DNA of 64,000 nucleotides from Stramonita haemastoma (GCA_030674155.1 CM060334.1:37093957-37157956); one strand, 5' to 3'; numbered from the stretch's first letter, positions 27,518 to 39,135 are shown. Program-made: numbers and translations. The notes: a model not told the origin generated them from the letters alone.

Positions 27518-30500
27518 TCTGAGAAAAATGCAACTTAATACAAGAAATTGTCAAATATTTCCTAGATTTTCAAAAATTCTTTACAGTAAGTCTAGGATTA
27601 TTTTGGTCTGTGGGAATACCTGAAGTTCTATCAGCTTCATGTGGAAAAGATTGAACAGAGTTTTGTGTTCACCCAAAAGCTGTCTGTGTGTTTTCAGCCA
27701 TCTGAGTTAATCGACAGGATGAAGATATTCAAGCGGCAGGAGGCAGAGATGGAGATCAAAGTGCGGCAGCTGTCTCACCTCAAACTGGACGCTTCCAGCA
27801 TTGAGGCCATCAAGCAACTCAAAGGTGAAGGTCGCTTTTGCTGTTCAGTTCAAAGTATTGTAGTTGGTTTGGCTGAATAAAAAAAAAAGTACCTGTAATA
27901 CAGAAAGAAAAGATACTGTGTACAGACATCGTACATTCATAAAGCACACACTGTGGTTCATTAAAAACTGTCAACAAAACTTGAAATTCAGGAAATATGT
28001 TAGTATTACCGTTCTCCTCTCCCCACGACTCCTAAAATAAAGCCAACTCATGGCCATCCCTCTCCCCCCTTGAAAAAAAACAAAAAAACCCAACTCCCCC
28101 CAAACAAAACAACAAACTAAATGTTGTATCTTTCTGTGATGTTATGTTTACAGGTTTACTGTTTTTATGTATGGCTTGTAACCTGCATGAATTTCTCTGT
28201 CTCTGAGATAATAAAGTATTTGAATTGAAATGAATAGAAATTGAAAAATACTAGCTAAAATAGGATTGTTTTTGCAGCTGGATGTTGCTAAGCAATATGA
28301 CAGTGAACTCACTAATTTTGGAGTTATTTCCTTCTAAATGTAGTCGAGGAAGCTGAATTGTTTGTGTCATTTCGTCACCCCAAAAATTTTCCAGGTTTTG
28401 GGCATAAAGAGTGCATATTTTAGTCCAGAAAATTTTCTGGGCAGGGGCATTCAAGCAGTTAAAGAATTTTGGTGATTTTCCAATACAGTTAAACAACATT
28501 TAGAAAGATGGAGGCGTACCTTAAGATCTCAAAATCAGGATAGTCAAAACATAATCTGGCCTGCATTGCTGTATGGGTCAGAAGCATAGACACTATCAAA
28601 ATTGGTAAAAAAAAAAAAAGAAAAAAAAAAGGTAAAAGTGTCCCATAACCCAGTCAGTCAGCTTCTCTAGGGGCCAGCATGTGGAGGGCAGTGCCCATCT
28701 CCTCTCCCTCGCTGCTTTACCTTCCCTGACCCTTAAGAGGGTAGGTACCCATTTACAGCTGGGTGAACTGGGGGGACTGTGCTGAAGCTAGGGCGTGCAA
28801 ATGGTCACTCATCCAACTGGTAACCACGCTCGATGCTGCTTAACATCAGCTGGGGAAAAGCGAGCGCTCTGACCACTTAGCTATCCCGCCTCCTTATTAA
28901 AAATTGGAAAGAGACAAAATAAGCGCAGATGATGGTCAGACAGAAGAACAAATTAAAGCATTCCTGATGAACTCTCAGCGCAAAGACTAATGTTGCTGAA
29001 ATGAGGAGATTGTAGAAGTCAGCAGAGACAGAAAAGATGGCATTGTGTGGAGCTCATACAAATGACAGCAGCAGTGGAGACAGTTGAGATTAATGTTAAT
29101 GTTTGAACGTTTTTTGTGAGTCTTAGCAGCTTTTGTGGATGAGCATTTTTGTGAATTTTCAAAGCAGCTTTCCTGTTACAGAATAATGAAGAATCTTTCC
29201 AGGTAGCTTTCCTGTTTCAGCACGTTTTTGAATTTTGCGAAACAGTTTTCAGGGTACAGAATTTTGGTAAATTTTCTAAGGCAGTGTTCATGCTTTGGCA
29301 TGTTTTACATTTTTCAAAGAGCTTTCATGTTTTAGCTTGTTTGTGAATTTTTCAAAGCAGCCTTCTTGTTTTAGCATGTGTATGAATTTTCCCAGGCAGT
29401 TTTCATGTTACAGTATTTTTATCTATTGTCCAAGGCAGCTTTCATGTTTTGCCATGTTTGTGCCTTTTTCAAGGCAGCTTTTATGTTTCAGCATGTTTGT
29501 GAAATTTTCAAGACAGCTTTCATTTGTTAATTTGTTATTGTTGTTTTCTTAAAAAAAATTTTTTTTTTTTACATGTTTGTGAATTTTTCGAGGCAACTTT
29601 TTACATGTTTTAGCATGTTTCTGAACTTACCAAGACAGCTTTCATGTTTGTCCCTTTTTACAAAAATGTTTGAAGGCAGCTTTCAAGTTTGAAGCTTTTG
29701 GTGAATTTTTTAAAGCATCTTTCATGATTTACGATTTTTTTCTGGTTTCTTGGCAAGAGCTCCGAGGTTTACCAATGGTAAAATTTTTGTTTATGTTTTT
29801 TTTTTTCTCCCCCCCCCTCTACTGTTTAGGTAGCTGCATTCCACCTTCAGAGATGATTTAGGACTATGAAAAAAGAAGTGATGCAGTTTTAAAGTTTTTG
29901 TACACTGTATGGAAATACTGTGCTGATGTGTGGTTCACAGATCGCGCCCATGGCACCGAGTTTTCTACCCAGTTTGAGGATTCCTGCGTGCGGCTGGAAG
30001 AGGCCATGAAGTGCCTGGAGAAGAAGAAGGCAGAGCAGAGGGACTTGCTGGCCCAGCTACACATCAGCGAGTACTTCTACGACCAACAGTTTCGGGAGGC
30101 CAAAATTGTCGCCAATGTGAGTTGCTAAGTGTCTTCGCTTTTGTGTTTTGAAAAGAAAGAATTGTGGCAAGATTTAGATTTTTATGTCTGTGTAGGCATG
30201 CACACTGTCACAAGTGCACACACAAATGCATACACACATGCGTGCACTCACACATGCATGTACTCATTCTTCTTTCTCCCTCTCTCTTGCTCTGACACTT
30301 CATCTTCTTGCCTTTTGTCTCTCTCACCGTTTTCTTTTATTGTGAGTTCTCTATATTAAAAATAAAATTTGTGTAAGGACTTTGACTGTATACTTTTATC
30401 TGTGTCGCAATAGTTAAAAGTAGGTTCATGTGTGTATAATTATATTTGTTTGTGCATGTGGATGTACATACATCCTAGTGTGTATGTGTGTGTGTGTGTG

Positions 30501-31195
30501 TGTAAGTGTTCGTTTTTAGAAACAAGACATGAGAGATTCCGTTCTGGTCTGCTTTCAGTAAATTTTACACAAACTAGTCACGCTTTGCACTTTGAAGAAT
30601 TAGAAAACGGACATGATGTATACATTAGATACGTTTCCTCTCTCCTGTGTAAAGGCGTACAAGAACTACGGGTCACGTATCAACACCATGAAGCGTCGCC
30701 TGGATGAACTGATGCGTGTGCTGCCCAGTCATTCCCCCTCCCCTCCCCTCACCCCAGCCCCTGATGCCCCCTCGCCTGGAAACACCCCCCTGAACAAGAG
30801 GTGGAGGCCACTGTGGCAAATACTGAGATGGATCAGGACACTGCTGAGAGTGCTAATGGTAAGTGCTCTGTGTGTGAGTGTGTGTGTGTTTGTGTCAATT
30901 TAAAAAATTTTTTTATATTATTTTATATCGAGGATAATGGGATAAGCACTCCTGTGCTTTTTTTTTCATCCAGTCCCCGTGTATATGCAGTTGTGTAAAT
31001 ATTGTCATCTGTTCCCACCGGCACACGATGGCCTACTCTTAAGAAAAGGGAACAGGATTTAACATGTGTGCAAGATGTTCTGCGTGCGTTTGCACAAGGG
31101 GCCTCGGTTTACAGTCTCATCCGAAAGACTTTTGGGGAGAGTGGAGACAGCACTGATGTTAACTCCAGGGGAAAAATCCCCTCCAGTGTGTGTGT

Positions 31196-31232
<37 letters not shown>

Positions 31233-34200
31233 GTGTGTGTGTGGTGTTGTGTGTAGGTGTGTGTGTTGTGTTAGTGTGTGTGTGTTGTGTGTAGTGTGTG
31301 TTTGCAACATGCCATTTATGTGTAAGTGTTTGCCATATGCACACAATAGCGAGGAAGAAGGTTGCTTTCTTTTCTCTTTTTTGTGTGGTGGGGTGGGAAG
31401 AGTAGGAGAGTAGACAGTGGGTGTGTGTGTATGTGACAGAATGCAGGCATTTGTGCATTTGTGTACTCGTGTTCTTTCTTCAGCATTACAGAGAAGTGGC
31501 CATAGAAGTCTAGGCAAGTGTCAGTGTGTATGAGAGGATGAGCATTTAGTACTTTTGAGTTCCAGGCTTTTGTCATTTTCACTCCAATGTTTGTGCTGGC
31601 TGTAATAGTTTTTGGTGTATGCTGTCCAATTCTACAGAGAGCAACCTGCACAGTCCATGATCCTGAGTATTAAAAATATTGTTTTGATCAAAAACTGCTA
31701 AATTTGAATAACCCAAAAAAGAATATACTGGCAGATTCTCTGTAGTTGTCATACTTGTGCTATTGTTGAGAGCATTGTAAGTTCACTGATTTATTTATTT
31801 ATTCTTATGTATCAAAGATAATGGAATAAGAATTAATGTGCTTTTTTTACATGATGATGATGTTGAGATGAGATTTTGGTGGAAAAGTGTTTTTCCTGTG
31901 GTTTGTATTCAGAAGAAGCTGAAATGATTACAGGTCTATGTTTAGGCAATACTGCAGTGTATGGATGTGTGTGTGTGCAGAAGAACTGTTGCCCTCCCCT
32001 CCTGACGAGGCTCCATCACCTGCAGGATCTTCTCCTGGTGAACCAGGGGACTCTGGATAGAGGTTTTGTGGAGCAGTTGGCTGGCCTAGTGGTTAGGGAC
32101 TCTGGATACAGGTTTGTGGAGCAGTTGGCTGGCCTAGTGGTTACGTAGTCATCGTACTATGCCCCAGAGTATACACTCTGGCTCCCTCATTCCACCTGGA
32201 AATCAGTGTGAGACTACATGTACATTGCATGAGAGGTTTACGTGTATGATGCTTTTCAAGCAGCTTGCCATAATGCCTTAAGTGCAGGTTGTTGTTCTAA
32301 GAGCTTTTTCATGGATGAAGAGAATCTTTGTGCAGCATTTGAAAGCATAACAACGTTTTAGTTTAGGCCCTGGCACTTGGCTTACATCTGTCACTGACTA
32401 TGCTTGTGGTGTGGGCCAAGGCCTAGTGCTTAAAATGTCAACCTATGATCTGCCAGTAACTGAGGGCACCAATGACTCCTCAGAGAGCTTACAGAGAAGA
32501 GAAAGAGGATTTTGATAAGTGTATGTAAGACTGTATTTTCTCCATACAAGTTTTGTTTTGTGACCAATGTTTCACTGGATGGAGTGTGTAAAGTAATTGC
32601 TGAGAAATATCAAGAAATGATATAGAAAAGTTGTTGTATTTTCTTTTATTTTTATAGATTTTTTTCAGTCAATTATGGCATACAGCTGTGTTTTTACAAG
32701 TATGATGACTAAATTGTCTTAGGAGACATGTTTTGCAATGTGCAGGAGACAAAAGTTTTCAAAATTAGGACAGTGCCTGCTAAGCTGTGCTACAAGAGGG
32801 TATGATCATACTGGTGCTGTATCGGTATTTGAGTGATTTGGTTGGGTTTTTGTATGTTTGGGTTTTCTTTTAGGAGGAGGAAGGGAGGGGGTGTATGGCT
32901 GTGAGTTCATTCCTAAGGCATAGTGTGATATTAAAGGAAAAGTCCCTTAGTGATGATGACAGTTTTTCAGGGTGTCTAACAATGAATAAATGATTGTGAT
33001 TTTGTGATTTGCATGTGTGATGATAAGATGAGCAAGTGGTCCCTAAATAAAACAAACAAACAAGAATCCTCTCCTTTGTTTTCTGCATTACCTTATTGGG
33101 TGGGATATGCAGTGCCTGGTTTCCCCCCTGTTTGTAGCTGTGCAGGTCTGCCTGCTGGCTTCAGCCAAAACATTCCAACTTCAGAGCAGGTCATTTTTTT
33201 TATTATACAGGTTTTGTTCTGGGTATGTTTATGTTTACCTAACCCACTGGATGCTGATGTGAATTATGGGATCTTAAATGAGCATATTAGATTACCTGCG
33301 TATGTATATATATACTTGCAGGAATTAAGGGGCACGGACTAGGCCTGCACCTTAAGTTGACCTGGGAGATGGTAAAAATCCCCACCCTTATGTCACCGGA
33401 CACCACTGCTGAAATTCAAACTGACAACTTCATAGATCCATGGTGCTGAAGTCAGTCTTAACCACTGGGCTATAGGTCTGTTGCTGTCTTCACTCACACA
33501 CTCTATCTTTTCTCCTCTGTTCTTCGGCAGATACCTTGTGCTTGCAAATGCCCAGGTTCAAACAATCCACTCTTGGCCATTGCCCTTTCCCTATTTCTGG
33601 TCCGTCTATTTGAATAAACTCCCTCTCTCCCTTTACCAAAAGCCTACATTTGACACTTCAAATTCAGCCTCAAGAGGCACTTAATTCCTACCTAGGATCT
33701 TCCCCAATTGTTATACCTCGCATCTGTCCCTTCTTTCAGCAGCCTCCTCCATCTCCGTCACCTTACTTTAGTGCGTTATCCAGTGTATATGTGTGTGTCT
33801 AAATTTGAACTCTTTTTATCCTATTTGTGAATAGTCGCATGTGTGTGACTGATTTGAATGCAAACACTTTGATTTGTTTGCTTTACAAGATACAGCACGC
33901 TATAGAAATTTCATATCATGATCATGATAGCATCTGTCAAACAAACAAACAAAAAAAACATGAAACCAGAAGAAAGAAACTCTTTCCCAAATCTGAACGA
34001 AACTGGTGTGTGTGGGCAGGGAGTCTTCGCTTGGAGAATCGCCTGGCGTCTTTCCTCCCTCCACTTCAGCCCGTTAGCAGTGCCCTACCCCTGCTCGGGG
34101 AAGACAGCCCCATCCCCAGCTATGTGCCACAGCCCATCACCAGCATCGCCACCAATGCAACGCTGCTGCAGACGTCCAACGCAACCTTCGCAGAGATGCA

Positions 34201-36397
34201 CCTGCCCTTTCAGGAGAAGGAAGAGGAGGAGGAGAGAACCACCCCTCTGACCGACGAGCAGCCCTCCACCCCAGTTCAGGATGAAGACGAGGAGGCGTCT
34301 CTCTCTCCCCCTCCCCCTCCACAGCCGGTGGAGAAGAAGAGAGAGAACCCGATCGACTTTCTGTCGCGGCTGATCTCCCAGACGCAGAAGAACAAAGCAG
34401 GGGAAGGGGGCATGAGCAGCAGCAGCAGTTTCTGGAGAGCTTCAGTCTGTTGGCCAACAAGGTGAAGGAGCATCGGGAACACAAGAACACAGAGCAGGAC
34501 AGAGAGGAAGACTCGGATGAAGGAAGCCCCAAAACAAAGTCGTGGTCTGCCTGGAAGGCTGAGAAGTCTTCCGGGGCCATGGAAATTCCGGGTTTAGATC
34601 TTCCTCCTCCTCCTCCCATGCCGAATTTTTCGATGCCCCTTATTTCAGCTTCTGTGTTTTCCGCCACCTCTATTCCGCAGCCTGTTCCCCCACCTGTCCC
34701 TCCGCCCCTGGAAATGCCGGCGGTACCTCTCCCTGTCCCTCCGCCCCCTGCTCTCGCCTCTCCTCTCAGTTCCTTTTTTCAGCGCACCTCTCCAGGACAG
34801 AAGGAGAACTGGCCCCAGAGAAGAAGAATGGGGGACATCGATGAGGAGGAGGAGGAAGAGGAGGAGAGGCAGACTGTCCCCTCCCCCAATATTGTGTACC
34901 CCCCCATGCAGAACGAGATGACCCCTCCCCTCTTTCCCGTGCTAAACTCCAAGCCCATCCAGCCGGTCAAAGGCATTCTGCGCAAGAACAGCAACAACTC
35001 CGTTCTGAGAGAGTTGACTCCCAGCTCGGACGACCCCGAGCCCCTCCCTCCTCCTCCCCCTCCTCCTCCTCCCCCCCCTCCTCCTGTGCCGCCGGTGGTG
35101 TCAGAGATGCGGTCGTCCCTGCATTCACCCCCGGCCAGTGACGTGAGTTCCATAAGAACTGTGGGTGGGGCAGGGTCCAGCAGTGAAGCTCAGGAGTTCA
35201 TGGAAAAACTGCGCCGCAAAACCTCGGGAGGCAGCACCCCTCCCGCCTACACCCCCAACCCCATCTTCCCCAACCTCATGACTCTCACCCCGGGGGGAGA
35301 GATGGACATGGACCTCGATGAAGAGGAGGAGGAGGAGGAGGGAGAAGAGGAGGACAACGAGAAGGAAGGGAATGCGTCGCCTCGCATTCCGGTGTTGAGC
35401 AGCATGGTGCATCGTGCGACTGCTGACGAGAAGTGTGCGGGGCAGGGGAGGGGGGGGTTGCAGCAGCATCAACATCATCAGCATCATGAGCCGCAGGACG
35501 TTGATGAGGATGTGGAGATGCTGAACCACCAGCAGCAGGAGCCCTGCCTCTCCCCCCCACAGTCCTCCTCCTCCTCCTCCTCACAGAGGAGGGAAGAAGC
35601 ATTCCATGAACACAGACGCTTTAGTCGCGACAGTGATCAGGACAGTAGTTATTTCGAGGAATCGTCGATTTCAGAGAAAACCAGTCTTTCAATTTCAGAA
35701 ATGGGCTGCAACAACAGCAACAGCCACATCAGCAGCATCAGCAACAGCCACAGCATCATCAGCAGCTACATCATCAGCAGCAACAACCACATCAGCAACA
35801 GCCACATCAGCAACAGCCACACATCAGCAACAGCCACAACATCATCAGCAACAGCCACAACATCAGCAACAGCAACATCAGCAGCAGCCACAACATCATC
35901 AGCAACACCCGCAACATCAGCAGCATCAACAACAGCCACATCAGCAACAACCACAACATCAACAGCATCAACAGCAGCAGCAGTTAATGAATCAGGGAAA
36001 TGGACAGCAGCAACAACAACAACAATCAATGATGCAGTCACCCCAGCCCCGACCTCAGGCACGACCTCCAATGTTTCCCGCTTTCTCCTCAAACAACATG
36101 TGTAATATGTCGCCCAACATGCGCAACATGTCACCCAACATGCGCAATATGTCACCCAACATGTGCAATATGACACCCAACATGTCATCAAATATGTCAC
36201 CCAACATGTCGTCAAATATGTCACCCAACATGTCGTCCAATATGCCATCCAATTTGTCTCCCCGTTTGAATCCCAACCTGAATATGTTTCAACAGAGAGG
36301 CTTTGGGCCCCGGCCTTTCCCTCAGCTTCAGCCCAATAGACCATTCCGCTTGCCTAACCTTCTGCGAGGCCTCAATCAACAGGGCTTTCGGTTCTGA
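20935..36397 (+). CDS. RPRD2: RPRD2 orthologue (CID-domain regulator of RNA polymerase II), 9 exons
   Basis: Exons: 20935-21094, 23211-23340, 24101-24201, 25852-26114, 27698-27824, 29941-30116, 30655-30858, 31981-32037, 34020-36397. All introns are GT-AG, and phases close exactly once four missing bases are allowed, giving about 1199 aa (human RPRD2 is 1461). Exons 1-3 (residues about 1-130) form a CTD-interacting domain with the hallmark [15 protein letters not shown] and [11 protein letters not shown]. Members of this family bind the phosphorylated RNA polymerase II C-terminal domain. Exons 5-7 give a helical, coiled-coil-like region. The rest is acidic, proline-rich, glutamine/histidine-rich and ends in Asn-Met-Ser-Pro repeats, low complexity as in RPRD2 rather than the short RPRD1 proteins. 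One-base losses are inferred at the C run 30785-30790, the G run 34406-34410, near 35703-35705 and near 35817-35822. The start ATG sits in ATCATGG, a good context. Confidence 0.92.
22843..22967. repeat. (CA)n microsatellite
   Basis: Interrupted CA repeats in RPRD2 intron 1, about 240 bases upstream of exon 2. Confidence 0.95.
24598..24850 (+). repeat. Interspersed repeat, GTCTCGGAAGACTATGGAG type
   Basis: A GC-richer block begins GCATCCATCAGTCTCGGAAG and includes CATGCCTCCATGTCGCTGG and CCAACCTGGGGACTCCAACT. It runs directly into a partial family-A SINE. It looks like repetitive rather than coding sequence and lies in RPRD2 intron 3. Confidence 0.5.
25200..25383. repeat. (CA)n microsatellite
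   Basis: Interrupted CA repeats with ATGCACACA variants in RPRD2 intron 3; the right half is a nearly pure run. Confidence 0.95.
27000..27292 (+). mobile_element. SINE, third family (GATGAGACGATAAACTGAGG body)
   Basis: The block contains CTTTCGGATGAGACGATAAA, then AAAAGAACCCACGGCAACAA, CTCTCCCTGGGGAGA and CAGAGAAATCTGCTGTGACA. The same ordered blocks occur at 47330-47710. I recognise this body as common in mollusc genomes; that is recall, not a search. It lies in RPRD2 intron 4. Confidence 0.75.
27429..27513. repeat. (CA)n microsatellite
   Basis: A pure CA run of more than 80 bases, about 185 bases upstream of RPRD2 exon 5. Confidence 0.95.
28130..28240 (+). repeat. Retroelement-like 3' tail
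   Basis: GAGATAATAAAGTATTTGAA followed by TTGAAATGAATAG looks like the (TTGAAT)n tail of a non-LTR element or its SINE partner. The segment lies in RPRD2 intron 5. No coding remnant is visible next to it. Confidence 0.4.
28631..28892 (-). mobile_element. tRNA-derived SINE, second family, copy 2
   Basis: This is the same family as 5867-6152. Shared plus-strand blocks include CCCATCTCCTCTCCCTCGCT and CAAATGGTCAC, and the tRNA-like head is reversed at the right end (GACCACTTAGCTATCC). It is inserted in RPRD2 intron 5, opposite to the gene. Confidence 0.8.
29110..29740 (+). repeat. Diverged 39-bp minisatellite in RPRD2 intron 5
   Basis: Units of about 39 bases share CATGTTTGTGAATTTTTCAA and GGCAGCTTTCATGTT. 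About a dozen diverged copies can be followed. Because 39 is a multiple of three, one frame (29295-29552) stays open and reads as 13-residue repeats of the type [13 protein letters not shown]. It has no start or splice support as a gene. Confidence 0.8.
30915..31185 (-). mobile_element. Abundant SINE family A, representative long copy
   Basis: On the plus strand the copy reads GAGGATAATGGGATAAGCAC, CATCTGTTCCCACCGGCACA, GCAAGATGTTCTGCGTGCG and AGTCTCATCCGAAAGACTTT. Longer relatives continue into a reversed tRNA-like head (GCTCTAACCACCAAGCTATCC, 39103-39123), so these copies are minus-oriented. It ends directly at a (TG)n run. Other minus copies: 8683-8810, 8932-9150, 18405-18605, 21738-21875, 22170-22555, 24850-24975, 38010-38275, 38870-39135, 39720-39960, 56230-56480, 57165-57300, 63480-63690. 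Plus copies: 10637-10715, 45735-45960, 59275-59400. Confidence 0.8.
31981..32037 (+). CDS. RPRD2: RPRD2 57-nt symmetric exon (possible cassette exon)
   Basis: This exon lies between the acceptor TGTGTGTGTGCAG and a donor at 32038 (CCTG/GTGAAC). It reads [19 protein letters not shown] in phase 1 at both ends. The previous exon also ends in phase 1 and the next begins with the matching two bases, so including or skipping it keeps the frame. The acidic/proline-serine composition matches its neighbours. The upstream tract is (TG)n rather than pyrimidine-rich, so inclusion may be regulated. Confidence 0.7.
32048..32143 (+). repeat. 48-bp tandem duplication beside RPRD2 exon 8
   Basis: GGGACTCTGGATA(G/C)AGG and GTGGAGCAGTTGGCTGG with GGCCTAGTGGTTA occur twice in direct succession. 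The array starts 10 bases after the exon 8 donor. GGCCTAGTGGTTA resembles a tRNA-type A box, so part of a SINE head may be involved. Confidence 0.85.
33345..33478 (-). mobile_element. SINE-like fragment, reversed tRNA head
   Basis: The segment ends on the right with CAGTCTTAACCACTGGGCTA, the reverse of a tRNA-like A-box region. The preceding text (CACCGGACACCACTGCTGAA, CAAACTGACAACTTCATAGA) is unlike the surrounding AT-rich intron. It lies in RPRD2 intron 8. Confidence 0.45.
33560..33840 (+). mobile_element. LINE 3'-end relic (CR1/L2-like C-terminus)
   Basis: The broken plus-strand reading shows [20 protein letters not shown]. This resembles the WNSLPLSLRxSPTFDxFKxxLKxHL carboxyl end of CR1/L2-type reverse transcriptases. 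Frameshifts interrupt it and no upstream reverse transcriptase is present. It lies in RPRD2 intron 8, just upstream of the last exon. Confidence 0.45.
34020..36397 (+). CDS. RPRD2: RPRD2 last exon: Pro-rich, acidic, Gln/His and NMSP repeats
   Basis: The exon starts after GGGCAG at 34018-34019. In order it encodes [14 protein letters not shown], a Glu/Pro mixture, [14 protein letters not shown] and long Pro runs near 35044-35090, PVKGILRK, acidic runs, a Gln/His-rich tract (about 35706-36020) and, from 36097, repeated NMSPNM(R/C) units followed by [11 protein letters not shown] and the end GLNQQGFRF. Three one-base losses split it into overlapping frames. The competing Ser/Thr/Ala-rich readings of 35700-36105 arise only from CAG-type repeats read in the wrong frame. 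Confidence 0.88.
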
Positions 36398-38869
36398 TGG
36401 CTTGGATGCAGGTGACAGGCCATAGTCATTGAAGCTTTAAATTCTGACAGCTAGAGGGTAGAGAGAAGACCTTGGGTATTGGTTTTGCTTCAGATAGTAA
36501 AAAGCGGTCTAGAATCTTTGGTAAAGCTTTTTTTAAAAAATTGAATCTTTGGTTAATCATTTTCAAAATGGTTGAGAAGTTGTAGGTGGTTACCTGCACT
36601 TGTTTTTACTCCACAACTGTTTCCTCAATAGTAAAAAAGCAGGTGACATACCTTGATTTGTGGAGCTTTATAGCTAGGAAGCGGATTACAGGTGTGAACG
36701 TGCTGACATCTGTACTCATGTATATCCATCACCAGTCACTCTGTAGCCCTGTGTCTTGTGGCTCAGGATTCTTCCATTCCTTTGCAAGGTTTTTTATCAG
36801 TTCACTTTGGAGATCAGATTTCATGCTGCTTAGAGTATTACCTTTTGGGCAGTACATGGGTTCTTTAGTCCTTAATGGTATTATATATATGCATGGAGAT
36901 GTTTTAGTTTCCAAGCTAGAGTTGTGGACATTGTTTCTCTCTCTGATAGATGCTCATGGTGATTGGAAGGATAAGTGATGGGACATAGTCTGAAAAGGTT
37001 GCTGTGTAACTATATTTATAAAGACTGTGGCCCAAATGGAAGATTACTTGTGGCATTTTATTGCTGGTGCATGCTGTGCAGATGAAAAACATATTCAAGT
37101 TTTTATAGCGGACTCCTACTGTTTAAAGTCATTGCCAAGACCTCCTGTGTGAGGTTCTTGGTTTTCAGTTGTTGAATATGCTGTTTGGGAATGCTGCTGC
37201 TACCAGCAGACTTCTGTTAACACTGGTAGATCCAGTGTCATTAATTTTTATTATTATTTTTTTTAGTGCCATTGATTTTGTTGCTGTCTGCAAACTCCCA
37301 CATGGAGTGCCCAGTGACACATATTGTGTCCGGCGGTAATTCCTTGTTTGCAGCTCAGTTTTTAGTGTGTTGTGTGTGTGATGCCTGCTGATGACATGGC
37401 TTAAACATTGTCCCACAGATTTAAAGGACGCGAAACAAGCTTTGTCATTTGTAACAAGGTGGATTGGAAAGCAGTAATTCATGATGGACACGTCTCTGTG
37501 CATATCAACACATAAGATGATAGGCGTGAACTGGTTACTCAGTTATCTAGAAAAAAGGAAAACATTTGAGTTTGAATCGTCTTTGAAGCTGGACTGTTCC
37601 TCCATCTGCTAGATCATATATGGGGATCTATGTGCTTGCAATTCAGGTGAGACAGTAAACCAGGTCCCATATGTATTGTGCATCTAGCATACAGTTGGGG
37701 TTTTTTTTGTTGTCATTCCTCAGCTGAAAGTCTGAGGTTCACCATAAGTGAGATTTTGTGGATGCAACCATTTTTACCCATCATTAAAGTTGCCACATTC
37801 TGACTTGAGCAATGATATCTAAACACACCAGTGTACTTACATTGAAATTTCTATCAGTTTTCCCCACTTTCAGCTACTCTCAGCTGCTGTCCATTCCATT
37901 CCATCCCAGTTGGTGTTGATTATAGCAGGAACTGATCACACTTGAACTTGGGGGAAGGAAATGGTGCGCTGATTTTAGCTCTGAGCCCTGGGTCCTTGAC
38001 TGAGTTATGTGGGATTTGCGCATGCTATGCATGGCCTATTCCTCCAAAATACACAATAGGTTTTAATATGTGTGCAAGATGTTCTCTGTGTGTTCGCACA
38101 CATGATCTCAGTTTACAGTTTATCCAAAGGACTTTCATGGGAGTGGAGTCAGCACTGTTGTTAACTCCAGGAGAAAAATCCTCTTGAAAGGGCAGTCTCA
38201 GTGGTAGCTCAAACTAGGAACAATCCCAGGTGATTGTAAATACTCCAACCACCACACTGTCCCCTACAATAGTTAAAGAACCCAGAGCAATTACGTTTTG
38301 TGGCAGAATTCTGTGGAAGAAAGTCATGCTGTCAGGGGAAAACAAAATTGACACATTTTCCCTGGTAAGAGCAGCCAAAATTTCTTGCAGAGAGATATGC
38401 TATGACTTTAAATTCTAACATAACACAATACAAACTTGATTACATACTCAGAGAGATGTAGCCACTGTAAACACTTGCTTACCACCTTGTAAACTTCTGA
38501 GGCTGTAAAATGTGACCAAAAGTAAGTGTGTATGAATTGTATATTTGGTGATCATAATATTGATCCTGCATGTGATAATGTGAGAGGTGAGTGATGGGTG
38601 GGGGGGAAGGTGTCAGTAATTAACTGATGGGACTACATTGGAGCATGACTGCATGGTTGTTTACATGGGGAGTGTTGGTTTTGGTTGTTCCTCCCCCAGA
38701 TAAATACAAAATGGTTCATTAAATGATGTGTTATATGTGTTGAAATCATTTGTCGAATGTTTTTATTGTCGCAGAAACTTCTTTTTTACCTTCTGTGTGT
38801 GAGGTTGCATGTGCATGTGTGAGTGCCTGTGCATGGGCTTGTGTGTGTGTGTTATTCTATTTTTCAAAA

Positions 38870-39135
38870 TGTAGTACATTGTTTTATTTTGAGGATACTG
38901 GTATAAGCACTTGTGTGCTTTTTGACATGATCTAGTTCCCTTGTGTATGCAGTTTTATCAATTTTGTCATCTGTTCCCACCGGCACACAATGGCTTACCC
39001 TTCTGAAAAGCAGAACAGGTTTAACGTGTTGAAGGTGATCTGCATGCGTTTACACAAGGGACTTCAGTTTATAGTCTATAGGAGATCATGAGTGCAATGC
39101 ACAACGCTCTAACCACCAAGCTATCCTATCCCCCA
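38870..39135 (-). mobile_element. Abundant SINE family A, copy retaining the tRNA-like head
   Basis: From TTTTATTTTGAGGATACTGG the copy runs to AACGCTCTAACCACCAAGCTATCC, the reverse of a tRNA-like head. This is the clearest sign that the family is a tRNA-derived SINE with its tail at the low-coordinate end. Part of the body is deleted relative to 30915-31185. Confidence 0.75.

Noticed and set aside
29295..29552. Cys/Phe-rich repeat protein
   Set aside because: It is the open frame of a 39-bp intronic minisatellite; adjoining RPRD2 exons splice across it in phase.
35606..36105. Ser/Thr/Ala-rich protein readings
   Set aside because: They come from CAG/CAA/CAT repeats of RPRD2 read in the wrong frame; the Gln/His frame is the one continuous with flanking conserved sequence after one-base repairs.
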